Shown: positions 11,327 to 26,399 of the stretch, piece by piece
Layout: every line of letters starts with the position of its first letter
Position numbering within the stretch: the stretch's first letter is position 1
Assembly (NCBI GenBank): GCA_020137815.1
Contig: CM035353.1
Location: 1,268,310-1,332,309 of the forward strand
Reading direction: 5' to 3'
Length of the DNA stretch: 64,000 nucleotides
DNA from: Hormiphora californensis
Taxonomy: Eukaryota; Ctenophora; Tentaculata; Cydippida; Pleurobrachiidae
Position numbers and translations under genes: made by a program
The notes under the pieces: model-generated
The model's database searches: none
Told to the model about the DNA's origin: nothing
The model's input: only the letters and a program-made list of their open reading frames with translations

Positions 11327-11507
11327 ATGAACAGAAGTAGCAGCAAGAGACGCAGTCTGGGAGCAGATGGGCACTATAAGAAGCCCTCTCTAACAAACAA
11401 CTCAGATATTGGTCTGGACACAGTGAAACAGAAACTCAGAGAGGATGCAACATCCCCACCGACCTTCTTATCCAGAACTCTTCATGGCTCCCTGCGACGC
11501 AAAAAAG
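11327..11507 (+). CDS. Candidate first coding exon, Ser/Arg-rich protein
   Basis: The ATG at 11327 opens 60 codons (MNRSSSKRRSLGADGHYKKP onward) that are basic and Ser-rich. The open frame runs into AAAAAAG|GTTTTT at 11508, giving a phase 1 5' splice site, the same phase as many other exons in this window. A splice acceptor such as CCAATATAG lies just upstream at about 11322, so the ATG may not be the true start. Function is unknown. The composition resembles the exon at 19534, so the two may belong to one gene; that is an inference. Confidence 0.45.
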
Positions 11508-12595
<1,088 letters not shown>

Positions 12596-13932
12596 TACCC
12601 CTGATTGGTTCGCCCAACTGATATCCTCCGTGTCTCTCGATGCACACAGGACTCAAAGTAGTAATATATGTGTCATCTCGCTGCCCTCATTTTATGCACA
12701 GAGAGAGAGAAAGGAGCGATGATCAGAACGAGATTGAACACCCATCATGTTGTGACCTGATAGTATTTATATAGAAACAGCTTCAATAACGTGTATCAGA
12801 AATAATGAAAGCTTGACTTTTTTTCTTAGCTTTGTGGGAAATTTCTATGTAATATGAGCTATAAAGAGTATTATGAGTTGTACCTATATATTGACGTTGC
12901 GTCACTCACTAGCTCAGCTCAGTTACAGTACCTATACGGTAACCTACTACTATACGTCTACATTTCCTCACCGCGGCGGCCTGCTATAAACACATGTGGA
13001 GCACCAATAGTGCTGCAATGGAGCTGCACCATGTGCTGCACCATGTGGTGGCGTTTGAGCTATGATCTGTATCGCTGACTTGCCCTGGATTAGGTTTCAC
13101 ATGACTATATCAAACTACTCTTTTCTCTCTACTTTCTGTAAATTCACAGCCCCCTTCCTCCCGGCGGGTGATTGTCTTGGTTTTGGATTGGGCATTGTAA
13201 TTCTACTATTTATTACATCTTAGAGCTTCACACACAGAGAATTTGAGGTTGAAATATTCCTCGTGAGACGTGACTGCTATAAACCTAGAGTTAACACAGT
13301 ACGTGTAGGGGCAGAGTTAGTGGGGGCAGTGATATAGACTAGGTAGCTCATGTCTAAGCAGTAGTTTCGAAATTGCTACTTTGACATGAACAATCACTAT
13401 GACGCGATAGCTACCATATATTAAAACTATATCAATATAAGTTCTACTTTATATAGACTAGCTGGGCCATTCAACTAGTTAACTTTCCCCTCATGTCAAT
13501 TAGAGGCGCATCTCTATAAGGAAGATGTAGCTGCAAATGCATTCATGTGTTCCAACGTGTCTTCCAAAAAGGATTAATTGAGAGGACTCTATATGTACCC
13601 TGCATGCAGCATAAAACCCCCTCAATTAATCCTATTCGGAAGGCGAGCTGGAAAACACTGATTGGCCGTTCTCTCACAAACATACTTCTATATAGATCAA
13701 TATATCGATCAATGACGTATGACATGAGTAAAAAAGAGATTTAGCACACAAAGTGTTAGTGACCTTGGCGGGGGACTTTTTCTACCCGTGTTCAACACCC
13801 TTTTTTACGGCGGCGCCCCCTTCGAAGGCCTTCCTCCCCTAGTATCACACTAGAACGGAAGATCCACGTTCATAAAGTACAAAAGAGTAAAATACGGAGC
13901 ATTTTTATACGTTCAGTGAACATATATGAGGC
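12596..13932. other. Intergenic with one ~100 bp palindrome
   Basis: At about 13555-13656 an inverted repeat has the core arms AGGATTAATTGAG and CTCAATTAATCCT, probably a MITE remnant. Apart from this I see no gene. Confidence 0.5.
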
Positions 13933-14118
13933 ATAAACTCTGGCCACTGGCGCGTTATTTCAGATAACTTTCTCCCAGCGCGCCGCTGGGAGAAGTTAGC
14001 TGGAGTTTATCCGCCGCTGGCGGATAAACTGGTTTAAATCACGACGACGATCCCGAGGCGGAGCCGAGGGAGAGGCGGAGGGGTTTAAACCTATAACGTG
14101 CCAGTGGTCAGAGTTTAT
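13933..14118. mobile_element. Element A, copy 1 (186 bp, GC-rich palindromic)
   Basis: Ends are inverted: ATAAACTCTGGCCACTGG at the left and its near complement ending GAGTTTAT at the right. The interior holds nested hairpins (CCCAGCGCGCCGCTGGG, then ATCCGCCGCTGGCGGAT). A second copy of exactly the same length is at 17346-17531. This copy abuts the left end of the giant inverted repeat at 14120. Confidence 0.75.
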
Positions 14119-14119
14119 G

Positions 14120-16848
<2,729 letters not shown>

Positions 16849-16856
16849 TTATGGGT

Positions 16857-17340
16857 TATATACCCTGCTTTAGTTGTTTATTTCAAGTATTACACACCAA
16901 CAAGAGAGAGAACACTAATCAAAACACACAAAGAGAACTGAGAAATAGTTAAAAACACGTCACAATTGAGTGTACACTGTTTGGTAACAGTTACTAAGCA
17001 GTTGCTAAGGAAAGAGAGTGAAAGAAATAGCCTGATAAGGGGCATGTCACAAATAACACAGAGAAAGAGATAGTGAGACAAAAGGGGAGATAAAGAGAGA
17101 GTAATTGACGGAATGTGTCCTTTCTTTCTCTCCAATGTAGTGTGTAAGTGTTGCACATAGTGTTCCCTCTGTATTTTAGTAAGAACTGATCATTTACACA
17201 CACTTTGAATGTTACGTAGGAGTTAAAAATAAATAACCTGCCAGTGGGAAATAATCTGCCGCTGGACTGGCTGTTTACTGAGAGCGCGCTAGTGGGACTT
17301 CTCGCCACTGGCGCATTATTTAAGTTAGCAGGGTATATAT
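16857..17340. mobile_element. Element B, copy 1 (~480 bp)
   Basis: Ends are inverted: TATATACCCTGCTTTAG at the left and TTAGCAGGGTATATA at the right. It is about 90% identical to the copy at 17536-18010. The right third contains palindromic words (CCGCTGG, GCCACTGGCGCATTATTTAAG) that closely match the left end of element A, so A and B are related families. Confidence 0.75.
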
Positions 17341-17345
17341 GAGCC

Positions 17346-17531
17346 ATAAACTCTTGCCAGTGGCGCGTTATTTCAGATACCTTTCTCCCAGCGCGCCGCT
17401 GGGAGAAGGTAGCTGTAGTTTATCCGCCACTGGCGGATAAACTGGTTTAAATCACGACGACGATCCCGAGGCGTAGCCGAGGGAGAGGCGGAGGGGTTTA
17501 AACCTATAACACGTCTGTGGCAAGAGTTTAT
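17346..17531. mobile_element. Element A, copy 2, sandwiched between two B copies
   Basis: A 186 bp copy of the element at 13933, with ends ATAAACTCTTGCCAGTGG and complement. It lies exactly between two element B copies, with about 5 bp on either side, giving a B-A-B array. Internal hairpins are conserved, including the arm CTCCCAGCGCGCCGCTGGG. Confidence 0.75.
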
Positions 17532-17535
17532 AGGT

Positions 17536-18010
17536 TATATACCCTGCTTTAGTTGTTTGTTACAAGTATTACACACTAACAAGAGAGAGAACACTAATCA
17601 AAACACACAAAGAGAACTGAGAAACAGTCAAAAACATCTCTCAATTGAGTGTACATTGTTTGGTAACAGTTACTAAGGAGAGAGAGAAAGAAATAACAAG
17701 ATATGGGGCATGCCAGACATAACACAGAGGAATTGAGATAGTGAAACAAAAGGGAAGATAAAGAGAGAGTAATTGACGGAATGTGTTGTTTCTTTCTCTC
17801 CAATTTAGTGTGTAACTCTTCCAAACAGTGTTCCCTCTGTACCTATTTCAGTAAGAACTGATCATTTACACACACTTTGAATGTAACATAGGAGTTAAAA
17901 ATAAATAACCTGCCAGTGGGAAATAATCTGCCGCTGGACTGGCTGGTTATCGAGAGCGCGCTAGTGGGACTTCTCGCCACTGGCGCATTATTTAAGTTAG
18001 CAGGGTATAT
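17536..18010. mobile_element. Element B, copy 2 (~475 bp)
   Basis: Direct-orientation copy of 16857-17340 with scattered substitutions and small indels. It begins TATATACCCTGC and ends GCAGGGTATATA. It carries no transposase, so mobilisation in trans is presumed. Confidence 0.75.
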
Positions 18011-19103
18011 AATTCCATAAGATTTGCAAATCTGCCCTACATGTATTTGTACGGTTGTAATGTTCTAATTCTCTAACGAGGAGGAGCTCGCGAAAAGGGG
18101 GTCGAGCAAGGGGAGAGATTATATATTGAAATCCAATCTAAAAACTTTGTATGGTTGTCCCCGTGTATTTTATTGCATGTCGCGTAGTAAATTCCGTGAT
18201 AACTCGGGTAGGGTACTTTACAATTATTGCAATATACGATAAAACTCCCGTATTAGGTTATTACATGTACAGGTATTATACTGAGACCGCCTTTCAACAT
18301 CTTGTTTTAATTTAATGCGTTTTATTGAACACAAGTAAATGCAGTCTCCATCCAAAGAGTTAATGCCTAGATCTCTGCGTTCCTACATGTATCTGTGTTT
18401 CGTTGTGATTTTAATGCGAACTGCAATTAAAAACTCTAAACCTGCCTGATATTGTAAAATAAGATGGTCCTTGTCATCACAAAGCTTTCTGCATACAGCT
18501 TGAGAAAAGAAAAAGAGATAGAGAGAGGGAGAGATAGAGGGAGAGAGAATTCAACGGCTTAAATAATGAACGATAAAAGAAAGTTGATTTTGAGTAGTTT
18601 CTTTCCTACTACTAGCTTGTTACAACTACATTATATTTTGTTGCAACGTGTCCACTTATTCAGTCCAATTACTAGTATAATAGCTATAATATTAGCTTAG
18701 TAGTATCTACCCATGCGGTAATAAACTCTGATTTTTGCTGAGTTTATGGTTTAAGTCGAGTACTTGCACGTGCATACAATTATAAGAGCTCTGATTGGCT
18801 GGGTTTTAGTTAAGATTTAACACGCAGTACGAGCTGGCAGATTCTAAAAATAATTTAACCTAGTTTAACCTTGAATCTTTGATTCAAAGATTGGCCAATC
18901 AGAGGCTGCAGACCTCTGATATGCGTGTTAAAGCAAACCACACCCGAACCATAAAATAATCACTAGAGCCATATGTTGTTCGTATTGTGCTTGATGCTCT
19001 GAATAGCTGCTGAGGCGGGAAGACAATAAGACATTCTCGATCATTCCCGTATATCACTCAAAAGTCAAATTAGGTATAGAACAAATCCTCGTGATTTAGT
19101 AAC
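18011..19103. other. Putative intron or intergenic with CCAAT-ended palindrome
   Basis: At about 18787-18911 the words CTCTGATTGGC and GCCAATCAGAG form inverted ends 100 bp apart, with the palindrome AATCTTTGATTCAAAGATT near 18881 inside. This puts CCAAT boxes at both ends of a foldback structure. GA-rich tract at about 18505-18548. No gene is seen. Confidence 0.45.
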
Positions 19104-19193
19104 CGTGAGCCGTTACTGAAACCTGCGATCTGCAGGTATCAGTGGAAAATAGCCATGGCCTAAACCTGAGGTTCAGGCACGACTGTTTTCCCC
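19104..19193. mobile_element. Right half of the 5330-type MITE
   Basis: About 90 bp match one arm of the palindrome at 5330-5523 and end CAGGCACGACTGTTTTCCCC. The opposite arm is missing, which suggests deletion through the palindrome centre. Confidence 0.65.
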
Positions 19194-19533
19194 AATATTG
19201 TAAGAAAAGTCCGTGAAATGGGGGAAAAATTAGTACAACTTTACGCTAAAAATGGCGGTTCTATTCTACTTTATCCATATTTATCGTTTCCCCAAGAAGC
19301 AGGTACATACTTTAATAAATAGTTCAGTATACTATTCCAGCCTCTTTCATTCTGTCGTTAATTGCTGTATTTTATCTAGCATTCTGACGAGTAACAATAA
19401 ATAAATACAGCTGTATTATTTCGTTGTGACGAGTAACAATATAATTTTTATAGCCATTTGGACATTGCTGTTGGAATATATTTTCAAACTTCAGTAGGCC
19501 CCGCATGTAATAATAACATGATTGTATTTTTAG

Positions 19534-20295
19534 CACAAAATACTACTGAACACATGGACCCTACTAGTACTACTGAACCCATGGTCCTGACTGATGGTTC
19601 CCCAACTCACCCTGAGACTCTAGCTGGTCTCTCAACTTCAGAATGGGACGACGATGATGGTGGTGGTGGTGGGTGTACCCCTCTAATTACTATTTCTCCG
19701 GACGCTTCCCCGACATTTAGATCTGAATCTCCAGTCATGTCAGAGCCTGAGCTCCGTTGTCCCTCCCCCATTTACCGTGGCTTCTCCACCTCTCCTTCCC
19801 TTCTCTCATCTCCAGACCCATCTCCCTCCCCCAGACTTGCCTCCCCTATTCGCCATGAGAGGAGTGTGAGCGATGGAAATATCAGCCCCATTTCCCGACT
19901 TGCCATGCCCTCTTTATCCCTGGTCCTCTCCCCTCCAATAACAGCGCCAGTAGACCCCCTTGAGGATGCAGGTGGTTACCTTGACAACCGGTCCATACGG
20001 AGATCCTCGAGTTTTACACTCACACCCTGGTTACGACAACTTAACAACAACAGCGACTCCCCCGATGCGGCATCTCCTCCTTCAATCAAGCGGTCCTTGT
20101 CCTTTAAAGTCAGCCGGTCATTTCGGGAGTCCCGCTCAATCAGTTGGGACCTCCTGAAGAATAGTTTTAGGAGTACAAATAAGGACAACCAGGGTAAAAA
20201 GGAGGCTCAGGCTAACCAGCGGAGACGGGTTTCTATAGCCACAGTGATGTGGAATGATGGGATCAAGTCACCCTCCACCTGCAATTCAACCAGTG
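19534..20295 (+). CDS. Large Ser/Pro-rich exon, unknown protein
   Basis: A 762 bp exon runs from an acceptor (TGTATTTTTAG at 19533) to a strong donor (CAGTG|GTAAGT at 20296) and is open throughout. Both boundaries are phase 1, so it can be skipped without a frameshift. The product of about 254 residues has an acidic/Gly block (WDDDDGGGGG), many SP dipeptides, and a C-terminal basic region with repeated RSxS/RSLSFKVSRSFRESRS-like segments. Such SP and RxxS sites suggest a phosphorylated disordered scaffold, but I do not recognise a family. The last codons (GIKSPSTCNSTSG) are duplicated in the tandem array that follows. Confidence 0.65.
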
Positions 20296-20640
20296 GTAAG
20301 TAAAGTTTTTGGGAGGGATCAAGTCACCTACCTGCAAATCAACCAGTGGTAAGTACAGTTTTTGGGGGGGATCAAGTCACCCACCTGCAATTCAACCAGT
20401 GGTAAGTTTTTGGGGGGGATCAAGTCACCCACCTGCAATTCAACCAGTGGTAAGTTTTTGGGAGGGCTCAAGTCACCCACCTGTAATTCAACCAGTGGTA
20501 AGTACAGTTTTTGGGAGGGATCAAGTCACCTGAAAATCGAGTGGTAAGTACAGTTTTTGAGAAGGATCAAATCACCCACCTGCCAACCAGTGGTAAGTAC
20601 CTACAGTTTTTGGGAAGGATTAAGTCACCCTGCAGTCTGC
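20255..20640 (+). repeat. Minisatellite of a splice donor junction
   Basis: About seven units of 45-53 bp contain the exon end (GGATCAAGTCACCCACCTGC ... CAACCAGTG) and the start of the intron (GTAAGTACAGTTTTTGGG). The first unit is the real exon end; the rest lie in the downstream intron. Most units preserve the GTAAGT donor. Later units decay, losing part of the exon-like sequence. Confidence 0.85.
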
Positions 20641-20762
20641 AAATCTTATTGCAACTGCGGTAGTAAGTTGGGAATGTTTTAATATTATTATAATACTTCT
20701 CAGTTTCACAATTGATCGATGGGAATATATGCAGTAAGCAGTCTTATTATAAAAGACTGCTA

Positions 20763-21616
20763 CAGTCAGACCCCGATTTAACGGCACCCTCGGGGGAAAG
20801 GGTTTTGTCCGTTAAATCGGGGTGTCCGTTAAATCGGGGTAGAGCATATTTGGTCCATAAAACCCTATTTTTGTCCAAAATGCTATACTAAAACACCTCT
20901 AAGTGTTAAATGCAATGTCCATGTATTGATTACATGATCATTTCTGATTAGAAAAAGAAAATAATTTTTTTTAAAAATCAAAAAAAGTTATGAAAATTTT
21001 CTAAGGTACAACCATGTCCGAATCGTTTATTGAACCGGTGCATCTTATCGCATGTCTTGCTGCTAATTAGACGGTTCGAAACGAACCGATACGTGATACC
21101 ATGCCGAATCGGGGCACTTTAAGCGGGGTGAGGAAGAATTCGAATTTCAAAATATCTTTTTCTCTGAAAATTCATGGGGAGCACCGATCAAAGCAATGAC
21201 AATCATTCTGTAAAATTTTGCAAAAAAAGTTATGAAAATTTCTCAAAGGTATATCAACCACGTCCGAATCGTGTTTCTAATCAGTGCAGCTTATCGCACG
21301 TCCTGTCGCTAATTAGACGGTTCGAAACGAACTGATACGTGATCCCCATGGGACCAGTTAAGTTTACCAAGCGTCAAAATTGCGATTCGATGGGCCTCAT
21401 GGGGATCACATATCTGTTCGTTTCGAACCGTCTAATTACCGGCAAGACATGCAATAAGATTCACCGATTCGAAACAAGATTCGGACGTGGTTACCTTTCA
21501 AAAATTTTCAAAAAATTTTCAAAAAAAAAATTTTCAAAAAATTGTTGGGGGAAATTTATCCTGCCGTTAAATCGGGGTGCCGCTAAATCGGGGGCCGTTA
21601 AATCGGGGTCCGACTG
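20763..21616. mobile_element. Non-autonomous Tigger/pogo-like element
   Basis: Ends CAGTCAGACCCCGATTTAACGG-like (20763) and complement (21616) are flanked by TA on both sides. The CAGTC... terminus with ACCCCGATTTAACGG resembles pogo/Tigger elements of the Tc1/mariner superfamily. The word TTAAATCGGGGT is repeated several times subterminally at both ends. An internal block containing GGTTCGAAACGAAC occurs near 21069, 21315 and (inverted) 21418. No transposase remains. Confidence 0.75.
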
Positions 21617-21723
21617 TATATGTATATGCAGTGAGCAGTCTCATAAAGTCCGATTTTTAATAATGTGAACCGGGGATGCGCTATACTAAAGCATTTTATT
21701 TGGGTCGAGCAAGGCTCTATATG

Positions 21724-21877
21724 TGCTATAACACCGGTGTGTATCTGTATATCGCGCCCCGCGCGGGGTGCGATATGCACGCATATCGGCTCCTTGCGGA
21801 GCAAGGAGACGATATGCAATATATCGCCCCGAACGTAGTGAGGGCGATATATTTGATACACATAAGGTGTTATAGCA
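21724..21877. mobile_element. Small GC-rich palindromic element (A-like)
   Basis: Ends TGCTATAACACCGGTGTGTATC and GATACACATAAGGTGTTATAGCA are inverted. The interior has stacked hairpins (CGCCCCGCGCGGGGTGCG, CTCCTTGCGGAGCAAGGAG). It abuts the next element exactly as A abuts B near 17.3 kb. Confidence 0.65.
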
Positions 21878-21878
21878 T

Positions 21879-22404
21879 ATAACGCCCACTGCAAGCAAGG
21901 AGAGAACAACACTAATCCCCTTTCAAGTTTTTCAACTCAATTTGACAAACTATTGAACGTCATCAAAGTTTCACAGTTCAACAACAAACAATTACACAGA
22001 GAGAGACAGGCAACACAACTCATGCCAATCCTTCAAATATGTTCCCTTTTCAACTCCAGACATGTCTAGACACTCACACACACACAAGCGAACTATTGGG
22101 TGCTAATTAAATAGAGAGAGATACGGATTACCAATGTCTCTCTTGTCTCTCTCTCTTGTCGCCATTCTGCCGCCCCTTGTTAACAATTGTTGTGTCAATC
22201 TCCCTTTCTTTTTGCAACAATGTGTACACAACAGTACACACACACACATAAGAAAGGATTTCACACCTTTTTTGAATGAACTCTTGTGTGTAATAAACTA
22301 CACTTTTGGAGCGTGTGATATGAGATTTATCATCTCGGATGCAGTCATATCAGCCCGCTACCGCGCGGGTGATATTTGTCTAAAAAAAGCGCAGTGGGCG
22401 TTAT
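21879..22404. mobile_element. ~526 bp TIR element (B-like)
   Basis: Inverted ends ATAACGCCCACTGC and GCAGTGGGCGTTAT, probably with TA target duplications. Its left interior (GGAGAGAACAACACTAATC) resembles element B (GAGAGAACACTAATC), so it may be a distant member of the same group. The small open frames inside are not supported as genes. Confidence 0.65.
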
Positions 22405-24604
22405 AGATAGTTAACGTGACAGCTTTCACTGTGTTGCCTGCCGCGGAGTTGTTGTACGGAGATCGGAACCATGTTGTCAGACATTGATAACATGGTTCGG
22501 AATACGCCGCGAGACTCGACTAACCGATCTCCGTCTAGTATTAACCTTCCTTTACATTTGTTTCCCGTGTGGGGCATGACGTAAAACAGGGTCGAGTAGG
22601 GCAAGGTATTCTTGGTATGTGCAATTCCCCGAATCACGAACAATCATGTAGGACAGGGGTTTGTGATTTAAGAGACGCTCACTTGGCTCGTAGAATATAT
22701 GTGGAGCAGAGAATGCTAGAAAAAGAAAAGGTGCCGCTTTGACTATAAGTTCTGCAGAGGGAACGAGTTTTCCTCTTGTCTATCTCTCTATCTCTCTTTC
22801 TCTCTGTCTCTGTCTCGAGATGGATCCATCTCTTGCCTCTTTATCTCTCCTCCTTTCTTCAACTTACCCACCTGTTCCTTGTCTCATAAGACTGTCCTTT
22901 CTGGCATCACAGCGTGTGAGATGTTATCTTAGTCAGTGACTGACAACCTAGGTTCCTCAAAAAGTCAATAATAGGAAGAGAGAAATTCGAACTATAATAC
23001 TGTGACAGTGTGACAATTATGTCTTGACCACGAAGCAGCCCCTCCCGAATCGGTACTGCATATAGGTACTTCCAATAGTTTGCTATATCGACCATGCCTT
23101 TCATAGTCAGAACTATCCTTGGGGACCATCATTATAAGCGATAAGGATCCGGACGATAGATAAATAATCGATTGCAATCATGCTGAAGAAAGGATTGCCA
23201 GCCCCTCAAAAACCCTGGTCAGTTATTGTGCCGTATATGACATGAGACGTATTATAATATGCAGCAGCCGACAGTCCGACACACGACAGTCTGGTGCAGT
23301 GTTGAAAGATAAAGTCCAGAGGACTAAACATTATATATATTGTATACACTCGTGACTGTGTTAACTTTGGGATAGTATTGTAGAGTGAGCTAGAGCTATA
23401 TAGTGCATATACCACCTTAGCCCGAAATTTTCAAAGGAGACGTAGGGACATAACAAGCTATGTATTTAAGTTCCCGACCTATAGTTAGGGACGATTATAA
23501 TGGTCTGACCGGGAAAAGGTTTGCAACGCAACAAGCTAATGGCGGAAAACAGCCGTACTGAACTGAACTCCAGTACGCTGACTACTTACTGAAGGAAAAC
23601 TGATTCAGTTATTTTCAGTGAACAGCCGTACTGTACTCGAAACTCCATTCTTACAATTCCTACAATCAAAAATCCAAACCTAGCAGCACGCAAGCACGTC
23701 CTCTTCTCTCTCTTATTCCTTCTCTCTCTCTCATATCTCTCTCTCTCTCTCTCTATCCTCTCACTCTCTTCGCCCTCTCTCTCTCTCTCTCGATCTTTCG
23801 AAAAAGCATGTGTACGGAGATTTGAGATTTCTGTGTGATCAGAAACGACCTTCCCGATGAGATAAAATTCTCAAATTTGAAATAATGGTTGTTCATGCCA
23901 TAACCAACATAACTGCCAAGTTTCAACATTTTAGCTCATCAGGAAGTTGGTTTTCCACGTCATAAATGTTTCGAGAGATCGTCAAAATGGCGATTTCTCA
24001 AATTACCTGTAAACTACGCTTTGAAGGGTTTGTTACAGATGATTCTGTGATTAGAATTGAGATTATCGGAGTGTGAAACAAAGTTAATTTCGTTCAAAAT
24101 CGTCTGAAAAATCATTCTATCGCTGCCCCGAAGCTGTATCTCAATAAGAAGAGGCGCTAGAGGTGCTAGAAAAGTGTGAAAATTTCAAGTACTACATGCT
24201 TTGGTAGGTCAAGAGGAAATTATGCGATATCGCAATGAAAATGAACTTTTTAGTTTTCCCCGTTGTGTTATTCTGATTCAAAATTGTCTGAAAAATCGTT
24301 CTATCACTGGCCTGAAGCTGTATCTCAAGCGGGGCCGGCGCTAGAGCTCACAGAAAATTGTCCAGATTTTTAGTTGTCACCCGTTATTCATGCCTGTTTT
24401 CCATGTGATGTAGTGTGGTTAACACCATAAACAACATTGCATAATATATGTTGAACATGTTTCTGTATAGTTTTTAATAGCTTGAAACGATCATATTCTA
24501 GGTTCTGGCCTAGGTACTTGCAAGTACTCTCTCTCTCTCTCCGTCATGTTTCTCACCACACACCTATTGCAGCAGTAAAAAGTATCTCGTTCTCCGGAAG
24601 TAGG
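22405..24604. other. Intergenic with palindromes and a duplicated block
   Basis: A palindrome spans about 22456-22533 (arms ACGGAGATCGG and CCGATCTCCGT, inner arms GAACCATGTT and AACATGGTTC). About 23541-23635 is a palindromic segment that starts GGCGGAAAACAGCCGTACTG, possibly related to the 5330 family. About 24100-24185 and 24285-24365 are diverged direct copies (TCTGAAAAATC...CTGAAGCTGTATCTCAA). CT-rich runs lie at 22780-22820 and 23700-23790. No gene. Confidence 0.5.
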
Positions 24605-25333
24605 TTAAGGGTACACCTGGCGTTTTTCATCATCGAGTGCCCAACCAAATGACTTCACCAGGGTTTAGGTCATACAAAATGGACCTCAAATATGCAATTT
24701 TAGCCCTAAAGTCGAATTCATATTTTTGCTACAGCCTATTTTCAAAGTGGCGTTTTTTCAATTTTTGTTGGAATTTTTAACCTCAGGACCACTTTTTTTG
24801 AGATAGAAACATTAAATTCTTGGAATTTGAAGAAAATATAAAGGTGAATAAGCCCAAAGAAGGATTTTTGAAATGGAGCTTATTTCTGGCCATGAGAAGG
24901 GTTTACTTTTTTGCTTCTTTGACACGCTGGCTGAGAATGTTCCCATGCTTCATTAGAGATGAAAATCTGGAAATAGTTGCTCAAAACGATTATCTATGTG
25001 GCCCAAAAATTTTGGAACTTTCCCGCCAAAGATGTGGTGTACAGAGCTTGTTTTGTGAAACCCGTCTTTTTGAAAAAGAGAGGAATTCCCTGTATCTCCA
25101 AAACGGATGATCGTAGAGACCTGGGACCAAGCTTAATCGATTCAGAAGGTCCGATTTTGGGGGGTCTTCTGAGAGACATTTTGCTCCTACTCCAACCGTT
25201 AGGCTGTAGCAAAAATATGAATTCGACTTTAGGGCTAAAATTGCATATTTGAGGTCCTTTTTGTATGACCTAAACCCTGGTGAAGTCATTTGGTTGGGCA
25301 CTCGATGATGAAAAACGCCAGGTGTACCCTTAA
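24605..25333. mobile_element. TTAA-flanked element with ~135 bp TIRs
   Basis: The outermost sequence on both sides is TTAA (24605-24608, 25330-25333), followed by the inverted ends GGGTACACCTGGCG and its complement. The arms match for about 135 bp. A TTAA target fits piggyBac-type or Kolobok-type insertion; the terminal bases do not decide which. Inner reading frames (for example 24820-25110) are not recognisable as transposase. Confidence 0.7.
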
Positions 25334-25351
25334 TATACTCCACAGAAAAGA

Positions 25352-26399
<1,048 letters not shown>

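Noticed and set aside
21066-21440. Possible RNA polymerase III B-box (GGTTCGAAAC)
   Set aside because: It lies in internal repeats of the Tigger-like element, departs from the consensus end, and has no A-box or tRNA-like fold.
24820-25343. Reading frames of up to 117 codons inside the TTAA element
   Set aside because: No transposase motif, and frames overlap on both strands within a non-autonomous element.
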